The notes under the pieces were generated by a model, which worked only from the letters and a program-made list of their open reading frames with translations, searched no databases and had not been told where the DNA came from. From NCBI RefSeq assembly GCF_029894125.1, contig NZ_JARXYZ010000004.1:124001-188000 (forward strand): a stretch of 64,000 bases of DNA, written 5' to 3'. Positions within the stretch are counted from its first letter, which is position 1; every line of letters begins with the position of its first letter. Both the position numbers and the translations under genes were made by a program. The stretch is from Kitasatospora sp. MAA19. GTDB taxonomy: Bacteria; Actinomycetota; Actinomycetes; Streptomycetales; Streptomycetaceae. Below are positions 40,662 through 49,440 of the stretch, piece by piece.

Positions 40662-40761
40662 GACGCCAAGGGTAGGCGAGACGGGGTACCCGCCCGCCAC
40701 CCGGTTTGCCGGTTGAGACACCGCCACGCCGTCCCGACAGGGGTGTCGGCCCCGATCCGTC

Positions 40762-40781
40762 CGCCCTGTTCGCTCAGGGCG
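40762..40781 (-). terminator. hairpin after the response regulator gene
   Basis: CGCCCTG pairs with CAGGGCG around a six-base loop. It lies between the single-domain response regulator and argS. Confidence 0.55.
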
Positions 40782-40802
40782 AAACTCTCGCGGCGGGACT
40801 CG

Positions 40803-41177
40803 TCAGACCCGCCCGGCGGCCATCAGCCGCCGCACCAGCGCCACCAGATCGGCCGGATCGAAGGGCTTGCCGAGGTAGCCGTCCACGCCGACCGCCTCCC
40901 CCAGGTCCAGATCGGCCGGGGTGCAGGCGCTCACGATCGCGATCGGCAGTCGGCTGGTCCCCGGGGTCGCGCGCAGCCGGGCCGCCGTCCGCAGGCCGTC
41001 CAGGCGCGGCATCACCACGTCCAGCGTGACCACGTCCGGCTTCACCCGGCGGACCACCTCCAGGCACTCGGCGCCGTCGGCGGCGGTCACCACCTCGAAG
41101 CCCTCAAGCTCCAGGTTGACCCTGATCAGCTGGCGGATCACCTCGCTGTCGTCCACCACGAGGACCCGCCCGGACAC
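40803..41177 (-). CDS. single-domain (CheY-like) response regulator
   Basis: A 124-residue stand-alone receiver domain. Acidic Asp9/Asp10, phospho-acceptor Asp53 in VVTLDVVMP, Ser83 in IVSACTP and Lys104 in LGKPF are all intact, so it should be phosphorylatable. There is no output domain and no adjacent kinase. The GTG at 41177 (MSGRVLVVDD) has GAGG at eight bases; a GTG three codons upstream is possible. It probably acts by protein-protein contact with an unidentified partner. Confidence 0.85.
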   Translation of the reverse strand: MSGRVLVVDDSEVIRQLIRVNLELEGFEVVTAADGAECLEVVRRVKPDVVTLDVVMPRLDGLRTAARLRATPGTSRLPIAIVSACTPADLDLGEAVGVDGYLGKPFDPADLVALVRRLMAAGRV

Positions 41178-41365
41178 TCCCGACACCTCACCGAGGGTAT
41201 CGGCGCCCCCGCCGCCCCGTCCGGCCTTTGGGCACTTCCGCCGGCCCCTCGCCACCTGGCGCCCGTCCGGCTCCGGCGCCGTCGCGCAAACCCGTGCACG
41301 GACCACGCCCGGAGCCTGGTAGTGTTCTTCACGTCGGAGGCCGAAGCGCCGATGACACCAGCCAG

Positions 41366-41437
41366 GCCCCCGTAGCTCAGGGGATAGAGCACCGCCCTCC
41401 GGAGGCGGGTGCGTAGGTTCGAATCCTACCGGGGGCA
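41366..41437 (+). tRNA. tRNA-Arg (anticodon CCG)
   Basis: A complete 72-base cloverleaf. Acceptor GCCCCCG pairs with CGGGGGC followed by discriminator A. The D arm is GCTC/GAGC. The anticodon stem CCGCC/GGCGG carries loop CTCCGGA, giving anticodon CCG. The T arm is GTAGG-TTCGAAT-CCTAC. CCA is not encoded. It reads CGG, a common Arg codon here. Confidence 0.97.
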
Positions 41438-41457
41438 CTTCGCAGGAAGTGCAACAG

Positions 41458-41497
41458 AGGCCCAGATCAGTGGAGTTGATCCACGGATCTGGGCCTT
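41458..41497. terminator. long hairpin after tRNA-Arg
   Basis: AGGCCCAGATC pairs with GATCTGGGCCT, and an inner GTGGA pairs with TCCAC around GTTGA, giving an almost continuous 16-bp stem, 20 bases past the tRNA. Probably the tRNA terminator. Confidence 0.7.
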
Positions 41498-41579
41498 CGT
41501 CATGTCCGGACCCGGACGGTCGGTCCTGGGATGGGTGGTCGAGGAGCGGGACGGGCGGGGAGCACCCCCGGCCCCGGGC

Positions 41580-42593
41580 TCAGGAGGCGGCGGCCTCGAC
41601 CTGGGAGACGAGCCCGGCGACGGTGTGGTCGAAGTAGGCGCTGTAGGAGATGTCGTCGGTGTCGCCGCCCTGCTGGTAGCCGCCGATGGCGCCGACCACG
41701 TCGCCGGTGGCGGTGTCGATCCAGGGGCCGCCGCTGGTGCCGGACGGGTAGGCCGGGCACGCGATGACGCGCTGGTAGGCGCTCTGCTGGCCGGTGGTGC
41801 TGGTGCAGAGGACGGGCTCCTCGGCGTCGCCGGGGTAGCCGTAGAGGCGGACGGTGGCGCCGAAGGGCTCGTCGGGGCCGAGCCGGTTGCCGCCGACCAC
41901 GTCCTCGACCTTGCGGCCGTTGCTCGGCGCCGTCTCCAGGACGGCGAAGTCCTCGTCCTGGTCGCCCTGCTGGGACCAACCGGTGGTGGTGTGGACGGCG
42001 GTGACCTGCCAGCTGCCGTACGGGGCGGAGCCGTCGCGGTAGCCGGGGACGAAGGTGACGCCGGCGGTGCCGCTGAGGCAGTGCGCGGCGGTCAGCAGCA
42101 GGTTGCCACCCGGGCTGTGCAGCACGCTGGCGGTGCAGAAGTGGTTGCCGGCCGCCACGGCGCCGCTGAACAGCGCGCCGACGGTGGCGGCTTCGGGGGT
42201 GGCGGCGGCGGTGGCGGTGGTGCCGGGGAGGGCGCCGTGGGTGGCGGGGGTCGCCGCCGCGGAGGGCGTCGGGGAGGCCGACGGGGTGCCGCCCGGCGCG
42301 GCGGCGGGGTCGGCGGTCGGGCCGTCGGACGGGGCGGCGGACGGGCCGTCGGTCGGCACGGGGGCGTCGACCGGCGCGGGTGAGGCGGGCGCCTCGGGCG
42401 TGGCCGTGGTCTCGGCCGGCGCGACGGCGGCCCGGGGGCTGCGCGCCGCCTTCCCGGCGGCCGTCGCGTCGGACAGGCTCAGCCCGTGCGTGCCGGTCAC
42501 CACGGCGGCCACCAGGACCGCCGAGAGCGCGGCGAGCAGGGCCGGACCCAGAAGGCTGCGGCGGCGCGGCGGCCGGCGGCGGTGCTGACCCAT
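41580..42593 (-). CDS. secreted trypsin-like serine protease
   Basis: A 337-residue S1-type protease. A basic N-terminus and a hydrophobic segment (about 13-33) form a signal peptide or anchor. A Pro/Ala/Thr/Ser-rich linker of about 90 residues follows. The catalytic domain has His171 in LLLTAAHC, Asp215 in DEDFAVL and Ser287 in GTSGGPW, and four Cys that can form two disulfides. The start at 42593 follows AGGAGA. Extracellular protein or wall turnover is likely; the substrate is unknown. Confidence 0.9.
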   Translation of the reverse strand: MGQHRRRPPRRRSLLGPALLAALSAVLVAAVVTGTHGLSLSDATAAGKAARSPRAAVAPAETTATPEAPASPAPVDAPVPTDGPSAAPSDGPTADPAAAPGGTPSASPTPSAAATPATHGALPGTTATAAATPEAATVGALFSGAVAAGNHFCTASVLHSPGGNLLLTAAHCLSGTAGVTFVPGYRDGSAPYGSWQVTAVHTTTGWSQQGDQDEDFAVLETAPSNGRKVEDVVGGNRLGPDEPFGATVRLYGYPGDAEEPVLCTSTTGQQSAYQRVIACPAYPSGTSGGPWIDTATGDVVGAIGGYQQGGDTDDISYSAYFDHTVAGLVSQVEAAAS

Positions 42594-42710
42594 GCCTGTC
42601 TCTCCTGCCAGTGGTCGACGGCTCGTTCGGTGGTGACGTGCGATCACCGACTATGCCGTCTCAGCCTGGAAAGGTCGTTACCGATGGCTGGGATCTCGAT
42701 GAGAAAAAGC

Positions 42711-43616
42711 TCACCCGGCGTCGAGTAAGCGGTTCAGCTCCCCGGCCTGGACGAAGGCGGTGTGCGTCCCGGCGGCGGTGCAGGCGAAGGCGCCGGCGAC
42801 CGAACCGGCCCGGGCGCAGTCCAGCGGCGGGCGGCCCCGGAACCAGGCGGACAGGAAGCCGACGACGAAGGCGTCCCCGGCGCCGTTGGTGTCCACCACC
42901 GGGCGGCCCGGGTCGACCGCCGGGAGGTGGCGCACCTGCGCGTCGCCCCGGGTGAGCAGGTAGCAGCCGTCGGCGCCCGCGGTGGCGGTGACGACGGCGG
43001 CGCGGCCCTCGGCGAGGATCGCGCGCATCACCTGTTCGTGGCGGCCCCGGCAGCCGGCCACCGAGAGGAACACCAGGTCGGAGCCGAGCGCGTAGTCGCG
43101 GTGGTGCGGGTTGGCACCGTCCCAGTCGTGCAGGTCGGTGGAGGTGGTGCGGCCGAGCCGGTGGAGGTCGGCGTACATGTCCCGGTTGACGCCGGTGATG
43201 GAGAGGTGGACGTGCCGGCTGCGCCGCGCGTACGGCAGGTAGAACTCGCGCGGCAGCCGCAGGTCGGCGGGGTGGCGGCCGTCGTAGAAGGAGAACCGGC
43301 GGCCGGCGGCGTCCACCAGGTTGACCCCGCGCGGGGTGCCGTGCGGGCTCACCAGGTGCGCGAAGTGCAGGCCGTGGCGCTCGAAGGCGGCGCGGACCAG
43401 GCCGCCCTGCGGGTCGTCGCCGAGGAAGTCGAGGAAGGCGGTGCGCAGGCCGAGGTGGTGGGCGCCGAGGGCGACGCCGCTGCCGGTGTGGCCGACGTAG
43501 TCGCGGACGGGTTCGACGAACTGCGAGTCGCCGGGCGGGATCTCCAGCCGGTCCACCCGGACGATGGTGTCCACGCCGGCGCCGCCGACGACGAGCAGGT
43601 CGAACTCGGGCGGCAT
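42711..43616 (-). CDS. PfkB-family carbohydrate kinase
   Basis: A 301-residue ribokinase-like kinase. The N-terminal glycine-rich LLVVGGAGVDTIVRVDRLEIPPGD and the C-terminal VVDTNGAGDAFVVGFLSAW, containing the catalytic Asp of GAGD, are clear. The ATG at 43616 has AAGGAGG at seven bases; the upstream open frame is an artefact of high GC. The substrate could be a sugar, nucleoside or tagatose-6-phosphate-like compound. It lies 80 bp downstream of the exporter gene on the same strand and may be co-transcribed. Confidence 0.9.
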   Translation of the reverse strand: MPPEFDLLVVGGAGVDTIVRVDRLEIPPGDSQFVEPVRDYVGHTGSGVALGAHHLGLRTAFLDFLGDDPQGGLVRAAFERHGLHFAHLVSPHGTPRGVNLVDAAGRRFSFYDGRHPADLRLPREFYLPYARRSRHVHLSITGVNRDMYADLHRLGRTTSTDLHDWDGANPHHRDYALGSDLVFLSVAGCRGRHEQVMRAILAEGRAAVVTATAGADGCYLLTRGDAQVRHLPAVDPGRPVVDTNGAGDAFVVGFLSAWFRGRPPLDCARAGSVAGAFACTAAGTHTAFVQAGELNRLLDAG

Positions 43617-43696
43617 GACGGCGCCTCCTTGATCCCTGGACGGTGGCCAGGAGTCAAGCAGGCGCCGGAGGTGACTGCAAGACCTTGCTGAAAATT

Positions 43697-45292
43697 TCAG
43701 GTTTCCCGTCGGCGCTCCGCCGGGGCGGCCGTGTGCGCCCCGGCGCCCGACCGGCCGTCGCCGGACCTGACCTCGGCGGGCCGGGCCTCGACGGAGCGCG
43801 CCTCGACGGGGCGCACCTCGACGGGGCGTGCGGCGGCCGCCGACCCGGTCGCCGGCCGGTGGTCGATCACCAGGACGGCGATCAGCGCGGCCAGCAGCAG
43901 GATGCCCGTCGACACCCAGGTCGCGACCACGTAGCCGTGCACCGTGCCCTGGGCCCGGACCGCCGGGTCGGTGGCGATCCGGGTGGCGAGGAACCCCGCC
44001 GTGGCGCTGGCCGCGACCGTGTTGAGCAGCGCCACGCCGATCGAACCGCCCACCTGCTGGGACGAGTTCAGGGTGGCCGCGGCCGCGCCCGCCTCGCGCG
44101 GGCCGACCCCGAGGGTGGCCAGGCTCATCGACGGCATGAAGACCAGGCCCATGCCGACGCCGAGCAGCAGCTCGGCGGGCAGCACCAGGACCGCCCACGG
44201 GCTGTCCACCCTCATCTGGGTCAGCCAGGCCATGCCGGCCGCGGCGAGCAGCAGTCCGGGCCCGATCAGGTTGCGCGACGGCACCCTGGTCATCAGCCGG
44301 GCCGCGAAGCCCGTCGAACTGATCACGACGACGGCCGTCATGGGCAGGAAGGAGATGCCGGACAGCACCGGTGAGAAGTGCTTGATGACCTGCAGGTAGT
44401 AGGTGAGGAACAGGAACAGGCCGAACATGCCGATCATCGCCAGGCCGACCGAGAGGGCGGCGCCGACGCGGTTGCGCTGGGCGACGACGTGCAGGGGCAG
44501 CAGCGGGTGCGCGGTGCGCTTCTCGACCAGGACGAACGACGCGATCAGCGCCGCGCCGACGGCCAGCGAGCCGAGCACCAGCCGGTCGCCCCAGGTGCGG
44601 GTGACGGCCTCGGAGGTGCCGAAGACGATCGCCAGCAGGCCGCCGCAGCCGAGCAGCGCGCCGGGCAGGTCGAGCTTGACCCGGCGCCCCTTGCCGATGT
44701 GGTCGCGGTCCAGGATGGAGAAGGCCGCGATGGCCGCCGCGGCGGCGATCGGAACGTTGACGAACAGGCACCAGCGCCAGTCCAGGTACTCCGTCAGCAG
44801 ACCGCCCAGGATCAGGCCCATCGCGGAGCCGCCGCCGGCGATCGCGCCGAAGACGCCGAAGGCCGTACCGCGTTCCTTCGGCTTGGTGAAGGTGGTGGAG
44901 AGCAGCCCCAGCGCGGAGGGGGCGAGCAGGGCGGCGAACGCGCCCTGGAGGGCACGGGAGCCGAAGAGCATGGCCGGGCCGACCGCCGCGCCGCCGAGGG
45001 CGGAGGCGAGGGCGAAGCCCAGCAGGCCGACGGTGAAGACGCGCTTGCGGCCGAAGAGGTCGCCGAGCCGGCCGCCGAGCAGCAGCAGGCCGCCGAAGGC
45101 GAGCGTGTAGGCGGTGATCACCCACTGCCGGCCGGCGTCGGAGATGCCCAGGTCCCGCTGGGCCGATGGCAACGCGATGTTCACGATGGTCACGTCGAGG
45201 ACGATCATGAGCTGGGCGATGGCGATGACGGCCAGCACCCACCAGCGGCGGCTGTCCGCGTTCTCATGAACGGTGGCGGGATGCACAGGCAC
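43697..45292 (-). CDS. MFS exporter, DHA2 (EmrB/QacA) family
   Basis: A 531-residue major facilitator with 14 predicted membrane spans. The first-helix motif VLDVTIVNIALPSAQRDLG and the loop LGGRLGDLFGRKRVF are hallmarks of drug/H+ antiporters of the QacA/EmrB type. A polar, repetitive C-terminal tail (EVRPVEARSVEARPAEVR) of about 50 residues is cytoplasmic. No regulator is adjacent. It probably confers tolerance to a drug or exports a metabolite. Confidence 0.92.
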   Translation of the reverse strand: MPVHPATVHENADSRRWWVLAVIAIAQLMIVLDVTIVNIALPSAQRDLGISDAGRQWVITAYTLAFGGLLLLGGRLGDLFGRKRVFTVGLLGFALASALGGAAVGPAMLFGSRALQGAFAALLAPSALGLLSTTFTKPKERGTAFGVFGAIAGGGSAMGLILGGLLTEYLDWRWCLFVNVPIAAAAAIAAFSILDRDHIGKGRRVKLDLPGALLGCGGLLAIVFGTSEAVTRTWGDRLVLGSLAVGAALIASFVLVEKRTAHPLLPLHVVAQRNRVGAALSVGLAMIGMFGLFLFLTYYLQVIKHFSPVLSGISFLPMTAVVVISSTGFAARLMTRVPSRNLIGPGLLLAAAGMAWLTQMRVDSPWAVLVLPAELLLGVGMGLVFMPSMSLATLGVGPREAGAAAATLNSSQQVGGSIGVALLNTVAASATAGFLATRIATDPAVRAQGTVHGYVVATWVSTGILLLAALIAVLVIDHRPATGSAAAARPVEVRPVEARSVEARPAEVRSGDGRSGAGAHTAAPAERRRET

Positions 45293-45403
45293 TGGTCGAG
45301 CCTTCCGGATACGGAGAGGTCACGCACTCGCCTTCAAGCGAAACCCCCGCGCGGACGAACCGCAAGGCAAAACCTCGCCGAATCGACCTTTCCGGGACCA
45401 GAG

Positions 45404-45447
45404 GACCAGGGCCCCGGGACTCGCGGACGAGTCCCGGGGCCCTGGTC
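45404..45447 (-). terminator. 20-bp perfect-stem terminator
   Basis: GACCAGGGCCCCGGGACTCG pairs perfectly with its complement around the tetraloop CGGA. It lies 31 bases downstream of the DUF885 gene and ahead of the exporter's promoter region. Confidence 0.85.
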
Positions 45448-45477
45448 GCCGAGGGGTTCCCGGAGCGGGAGGGGTTC

Positions 45478-47184
45478 CTACAGCGCGGAGAGCTCCGCGA
45501 CCAGGTCGTCCAGCCCCAGCGAGCCCTGCGAGAGCGCCGCCATGTGCCAGGCCTTGAGGTCGAACTCCTCGCCGCGCGCCTCGTGCGCCGCCCGCGCCGC
45601 CGCCCGGCCGCGCAGCCAGGCGCGCTCGCCCAGCTTGTAGCCGATCGCCTGGCCGGGCATGCCCAGGTAGCGGACCAGTTCGCTGTCCAGGAAGTCGGCG
45701 GACAGGCCGCAGTACCGGCCGAAGAACTCCCGGGCGGCCTCCGGGCTGACCGGCCGGCCCGGCTGGTACGGGGAGTCGGCCGGGAAGTCCAGGCCCGCGT
45801 GCATGCCGATGTCGACGATCACCCGCAGCGCGCGCATCATCTGCGCGTTGAGGTAGCCGAGGCGGTGGCCCGGATCGGTGAGGTAGCCGAGCTCGTCCAT
45901 CAGGCGCTCGGCGTACAGCGCCCAGCCCTCCAGGTTGGCGCTCACCCCGCCGAGGCTGACCTGGTAGGTGGAGAGTCGGTCGGCGACGTAGTTCCACTGC
46001 GCGAGCTGCAGGTGGTGGCCCGGGACGCCCTCGTGGTACCAGGTGGAAACCAGGTCCCAGACCGGGAAGTGCTCCCGGCCGAGCGTCGGCAGCCAGGTCC
46101 GCCCGGGGCGGCTGAAGTCCAGCGAGGGCGCGGAGTAGTACGGCGCGGCCGCGCTGCCGGGCGGGGCGATCCTCGACTCGACCCGGGTGACCGGCTCGGC
46201 CAGGTCGAAGTGGGTGCCCTGGAGGTCCCGGATCGCCTGGTCCATCAGCTCCTGGAGGTACGCCCGGGTGGCCTCGGCGCCCTCGACCGCCGGGCCCTCC
46301 GCCTCCAGCCACTTCATCGCGGCCATCGGGTCGGTGCCCGGGCGGACCTTCTCGGCCTCGGCCTCCATCTGCGCGAGCAGGTCGTGGAACTCGCCCCAGG
46401 CCCACGCGTAGGCCTCGTCCAGGTCCAGGTCGGAGCCGGTCCAGAAGCGGACGAACCGGCGGTAGCGCTCCCGGCCGGTGGTGTCGGGGGTGTCGGCGGC
46501 GGCCGGGCCGTAGACGTCGCGCAGCCAGTCGCGCAGGGCGGCCAGCGCCTCGGCGGCGGCCACCGCGTGCTCGGACAGCCCGGCGCGCACGCCCTCCGGC
46601 GCGCCCTGGACGAACTCGCCGAACCAGCCACCGGGCACGTCCCCCGCCAGCCACTCGCCGAACTGCCCGACCACGGTGGTCACCTGGCGCGGGCCGGACA
46701 GCAGGCCGCGCTCGATGCCGGCGGCCAGCGTCTCGCGGTACTGCTCCAGCGCGAGCGGGATGCGGGCCAGCCGGCGGCCGACGATCTGCCACTCGGCCTC
46801 GGTGTCGGTCGCCATCAGGGTGAAGACGTCACGGACGTCGTGCACCGGGGAGCCCAGGTTGCGGACCGCGCGGAAGTTCTCCCCGGCCTCGTGGACGGCG
46901 AGTTCGGCGGTCAGCCGCTCGCGCAGCAGGCGGGCGCAGCGGCGCTCGGCCTCGTCCTCGGCGGCGCCGGCCCGTTCGGCCTCAGCGAGGGCCGCCAGGG
47001 TGCGGCGGCCGAGGTCGGCGATCGCCTCGGCGCCGGTCGGCGAGAGGTCGGGCAGCCGGTCGTCCTCGGGATTGAGCCCCAGGTAGACCGCGGTCAGCGG
47101 GTCGAGTTCGGCCAGGGCCCGGACGTAACCGTCGGCGATGCGGCGCGGGGTGGTGGCATCGGAGGTGATCAGTTCTTCAACCAT
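45478..47184 (-). CDS. DUF885-family metallohydrolase-like protein
   Basis: A 568-residue DUF885 protein, related to M32/thermolysin-like helical metallopeptidases. The putative zinc site is YHEGVPGHHLQ, with the downstream EGWALYAERLMDELG as the third-ligand region. No signal peptide is seen, so it is cytoplasmic. The ATG at 47184 (MVEELITSD) has a weak ribosome site. It is divergent from a TetR regulator gene with 188 bp between, which may control it. Peptide or ester hydrolysis is inferred; no substrate is known. Confidence 0.85.
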   Translation of the reverse strand: MVEELITSDATTPRRIADGYVRALAELDPLTAVYLGLNPEDDRLPDLSPTGAEAIADLGRRTLAALAEAERAGAAEDEAERRCARLLRERLTAELAVHEAGENFRAVRNLGSPVHDVRDVFTLMATDTEAEWQIVGRRLARIPLALEQYRETLAAGIERGLLSGPRQVTTVVGQFGEWLAGDVPGGWFGEFVQGAPEGVRAGLSEHAVAAAEALAALRDWLRDVYGPAAADTPDTTGRERYRRFVRFWTGSDLDLDEAYAWAWGEFHDLLAQMEAEAEKVRPGTDPMAAMKWLEAEGPAVEGAEATRAYLQELMDQAIRDLQGTHFDLAEPVTRVESRIAPPGSAAAPYYSAPSLDFSRPGRTWLPTLGREHFPVWDLVSTWYHEGVPGHHLQLAQWNYVADRLSTYQVSLGGVSANLEGWALYAERLMDELGYLTDPGHRLGYLNAQMMRALRVIVDIGMHAGLDFPADSPYQPGRPVSPEAAREFFGRYCGLSADFLDSELVRYLGMPGQAIGYKLGERAWLRGRAAARAAHEARGEEFDLKAWHMAALSQGSLGLDDLVAELSAL

Positions 47185-47356
47185 TCGGACATCATGGCGT
47201 GACACGGGCCGAATGCAAGCCCTTACCGGCGATCGGTGACATGTACCGGCCGAATCCCGGCCAGGGTGCGTCCGGCGGACGCACCCTGAGCGGGAACCTC
47301 GCAAACACGCGTTCGGGAAACCACCGCGCGCGACAGGACCCGATCCGGCCGGCGCC

Positions 47357-47372
47357 CATTACGCTGACCGCC
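47357..47372 (+). promoter_or_regulatory. leaderless promoter of the TetR gene
   Basis: The TANNNT hexamer TACGCT lies at 47360-47365 and ends seven bases before the ATG at 47373. There is no Shine-Dalgarno site, so the transcript probably begins at the ATG. Confidence 0.4.
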
Positions 47373-48128
47373 ATGGAAGCCCGCCCCGCCACGGCAACCG
47401 ACCCGGTGCCCACCCCGGCCGCACCCGCCGCCCGCCCGCGCCGCACCGGATACCGGCGGCTGCCGGTGCAGCAGCGGCGCGAGCAGCTGATCGCGGTCGC
47501 CCTGGAGCTGTTCGCCGCCCGGCCGCCCGAGGAGGTGAGCCTGGACGACGTCGCCGAGGCCGCCGGGGCCTCCCGCCCACTGGTCTACCGCTACTTCGCG
47601 GGCGGCAAGCAGCAGTTGTACGAGGCGGCGCTGCGCAGCGCCGCCGACGAGCTGACCAGCCGCTTCGCCGTCCCGCTGGCCGGGACCCCGTCCGAGCAGC
47701 TGGCGGCCGTCCTGGACGGCTACTTCGCCTTCGTGGCCGAGCACGACGCCGGCTACTCGGCGCTGCTGCGCGGCGGTTCGGTGGTGGAGACGACCCGTAC
47801 CTCGGCGATCGTCGACGACGTCCGGCGGGCGGCGCTCAAGCGGACCCTGCGGCACCTCGGCGTGCGGGAGGCCGGTCCGCGGCTGACGCTGCTGGTGCGC
47901 TCGTGGATCTCGGTGGTCGAGGGCGCGTCGCTGAGCTGGCTGGACGAGGGGCGCACGCTGCCGGTGGGCGAGCTGCGCGACTGGCTGGTGGACCAGTTCA
48001 CGGCGATGGCGGCGGCGACCGCGCTGCACGATCCGCAGACCGCGCAGGTGCTGTCGGTGCTGCTCGCGCTGGAGGGGCCGCGGGCGACGCGGGCCGAGCG
48101 GCTGCGCGAGGTGCTGGCGGCCCGGTGA
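47373..48128 (+). CDS. TetR/AcrR-family transcriptional regulator
   Basis: A 251-residue TetR-type regulator. A Pro/Ala-rich N-terminal stretch of about 30 residues precedes the HTH: REQLIAVALELFAARPPEEVSLDDVAEAAGASRPLVYRYFAGGKQ-like, with the recognition helix at SRPLVYRYF. The C-terminal ligand domain is all-helical. The ATG at 47373 is chosen over earlier codons because of the promoter placed directly before it. It likely represses itself and the divergent DUF885 gene. Confidence 0.92.
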   Translation: MEARPATATDPVPTPAAPAARPRRTGYRRLPVQQRREQLIAVALELFAARPPEEVSLDDVAEAAGASRPLVYRYFAGGKQQLYEAALRSAADELTSRFAVPLAGTPSEQLAAVLDGYFAFVAEHDAGYSALLRGGSVVETTRTSAIVDDVRRAALKRTLRHLGVREAGPRLTLLVRSWISVVEGASLSWLDEGRTLPVGELRDWLVDQFTAMAAATALHDPQTAQVLSVLLALEGPRATRAERLREVLAAR

Positions 48129-48153
48129 CCCGACCCCCGTGCCCGGGGTCGGG
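48129..48153. terminator. hairpin between convergent genes
   Basis: CCCGACCCC pairs with GGGGTCGGG around a seven-base loop, directly after the TetR stop and ahead of the convergent hydrolase stop. Confidence 0.65.
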
Positions 48154-48174
48154 GCGGCCGGCGCCGCGGGAGGG

Positions 48175-49026
48175 TCAGGCCTTCCCGAGTACCTGGCGCT
48201 GGCGGCCGAGGCCGTCGACCTCGATCTCGACGATGTCGCCCGGAGCCAGGAACGGCGTGCCGGGGTGGCCCAGGGTGACGCCCGCCGGAGTGCCGGTGAC
48301 GATCACGTCGCCGGGCTCCAGGACCATGAACTGGCTGACGTAGCGGACCAGTTCGAGCACCGGGAAGACCATCTTCCCGGTGTTGCCGTCCTGCCGCAGT
48401 TCGCCGTTGACCCAGAGCCGCAACGGCAGCTGCTGCGGGTCGGCCACCTCGTCGGCGGTGACCAGCCAGGGCCCCAGCGGGGTGAAGGTCTCCGCCGACT
48501 TGCCCTTGTCCCACTGGCCGCCGCGCTCGAACTGGAAGGCCCGCTCGGTGACGTCGTTGGCGATCGCGTAGCCGGCGATCACCTCCGCGGCCTCCTCGTG
48601 CCCGGCCAGGTAGCGGGCGGTGCGGCCGATCACGATGGCCAGTTCGGCCTCGTAGTCGGTCTTCTCGCCGCCGCGCGGCACCAGCACCTCGTCGTACGGG
48701 CCGACCACGGTGTAGCTCGGCTTGAGGAAGATCACCGGCTCGTCCGGGATCGCGGCCCCGGCCTCGGCGGCGTGGTCGCGGTAGTTGAGCCCGATGCCGA
48801 CCACCTTGCCCGGACGGGCGACCGGCGCGCCCACCCGCTGCCCGGCGAGGTCCACCCGGGGCAGGACGCCGGCGGCCACGTCCCGCGCCAGCACGGCGGT
48901 GTCCAACCCGGCCAGGAAAGCCCCGTCGATGTCCCGGGCACGCCCGGAGAGGTCGTACCCGGTGCCGTCCTGGCCCAGCACGACCGGGCGCTCGGCGCCC
49001 GGGGGTCCGACGCGGAGGAGCTTCAT
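48175..49026 (-). CDS. fumarylacetoacetate hydrolase family protein
   Basis: A 283-residue FAH-superfamily enzyme. The C-terminal FAH fold begins at VGIGLNYRDHAAEAG. The metal-binding acids are in DYEAELAIVIG and the preceding PVIFLKP segment. VTGTPAGVTLG is the late family motif. Members include ureidoglycolate lyase, acylpyruvase and oxaloacetate decarboxylase, and the exact reaction cannot be told. The ATG at 49026 (MKLLRVGPPG) is the family start. Confidence 0.93.
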   Translation of the reverse strand: MKLLRVGPPGAERPVVLGQDGTGYDLSGRARDIDGAFLAGLDTAVLARDVAAGVLPRVDLAGQRVGAPVARPGKVVGIGLNYRDHAAEAGAAIPDEPVIFLKPSYTVVGPYDEVLVPRGGEKTDYEAELAIVIGRTARYLAGHEEAAEVIAGYAIANDVTERAFQFERGGQWDKGKSAETFTPLGPWLVTADEVADPQQLPLRLWVNGELRQDGNTGKMVFPVLELVRYVSQFMVLEPGDVIVTGTPAGVTLGHPGTPFLAPGDIVEIEVDGLGRQRQVLGKA

Positions 49027-49233
49027 CGATCCGTCACCAGCCTTTCGTCGCAGCTCGCCGGGGCGGCGCAGGACACCGCACCCGACCCTGGCAACGAGGT
49101 ATATCAACGCCACCGGTCGGCGAACCAGACAGTTCCGGGGGGCGAATTCCTATCAATTCCCACAGCCGCCGGGAGCCCCGAATCGGCGGCCCGCACGGTT
49201 GACAGCCCGCCGGGCCGGGCCGAGGGACCGGGC
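49027..49233. other. 207-bp region upstream of the hydrolase gene
   Basis: Upstream of the FAH gene and before the metallo-beta-lactamase remnant. 49085-49165 is AT-richer than its surroundings (GAGGTATATCAACG, GAATTCCTATCAATTCC) and probably holds the hydrolase promoter. No gene is seen. Confidence 0.5.
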
Positions 49234-49440
49234 GTGCTGTTCACCGGCGACGCGGTCTCCAACGTCCGGGGGCGGACCAGGTGCGGGGTGTTCAACACCG
49301 ATCCGGCCCGGGCGCGGGCCGCCTTCCGGCGGCTGGCCGCACTGCCGGTGGAGACCGTGGTGTTCGGGCACGGCGACCCGATCGCCGCGGGCGCCTCAGC
49401 CGCTCTGCGGGCCGCCGCCGAGCAGGCCGGCCAGGCTTAG
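49234..49440 (+). pseudogene. remnant of a metallo-beta-lactamase-fold hydrolase
   Basis: The frame from GTG 49234 to TAG 49440 encodes 68 residues that look like only the C-terminal end of an MBL-fold hydrolase: VLFTGDAVSNVRGRT, then FRRLAALPVETVVFGHGDP. The HxHxDH zinc site that should lie 80-100 residues earlier is absent upstream, where the DNA reads as non-coding. The 3' end overlaps the convergent kinase gene by 45 bases. Probably a deletion remnant. Confidence 0.65.

Noticed and set aside
41409-42383. Plus-strand 324-codon Gly/Val/Ala-rich frame after the tRNA
   Set aside because: Antisense shadow of the serine protease gene; it starts within the tRNA.
43617-45242. Minus-strand frame fused upstream of the PfkB kinase
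   Set aside because: It overlaps the exporter gene in another phase and has no homology; the kinase has its own AAGGAGG and ATG at 43616.
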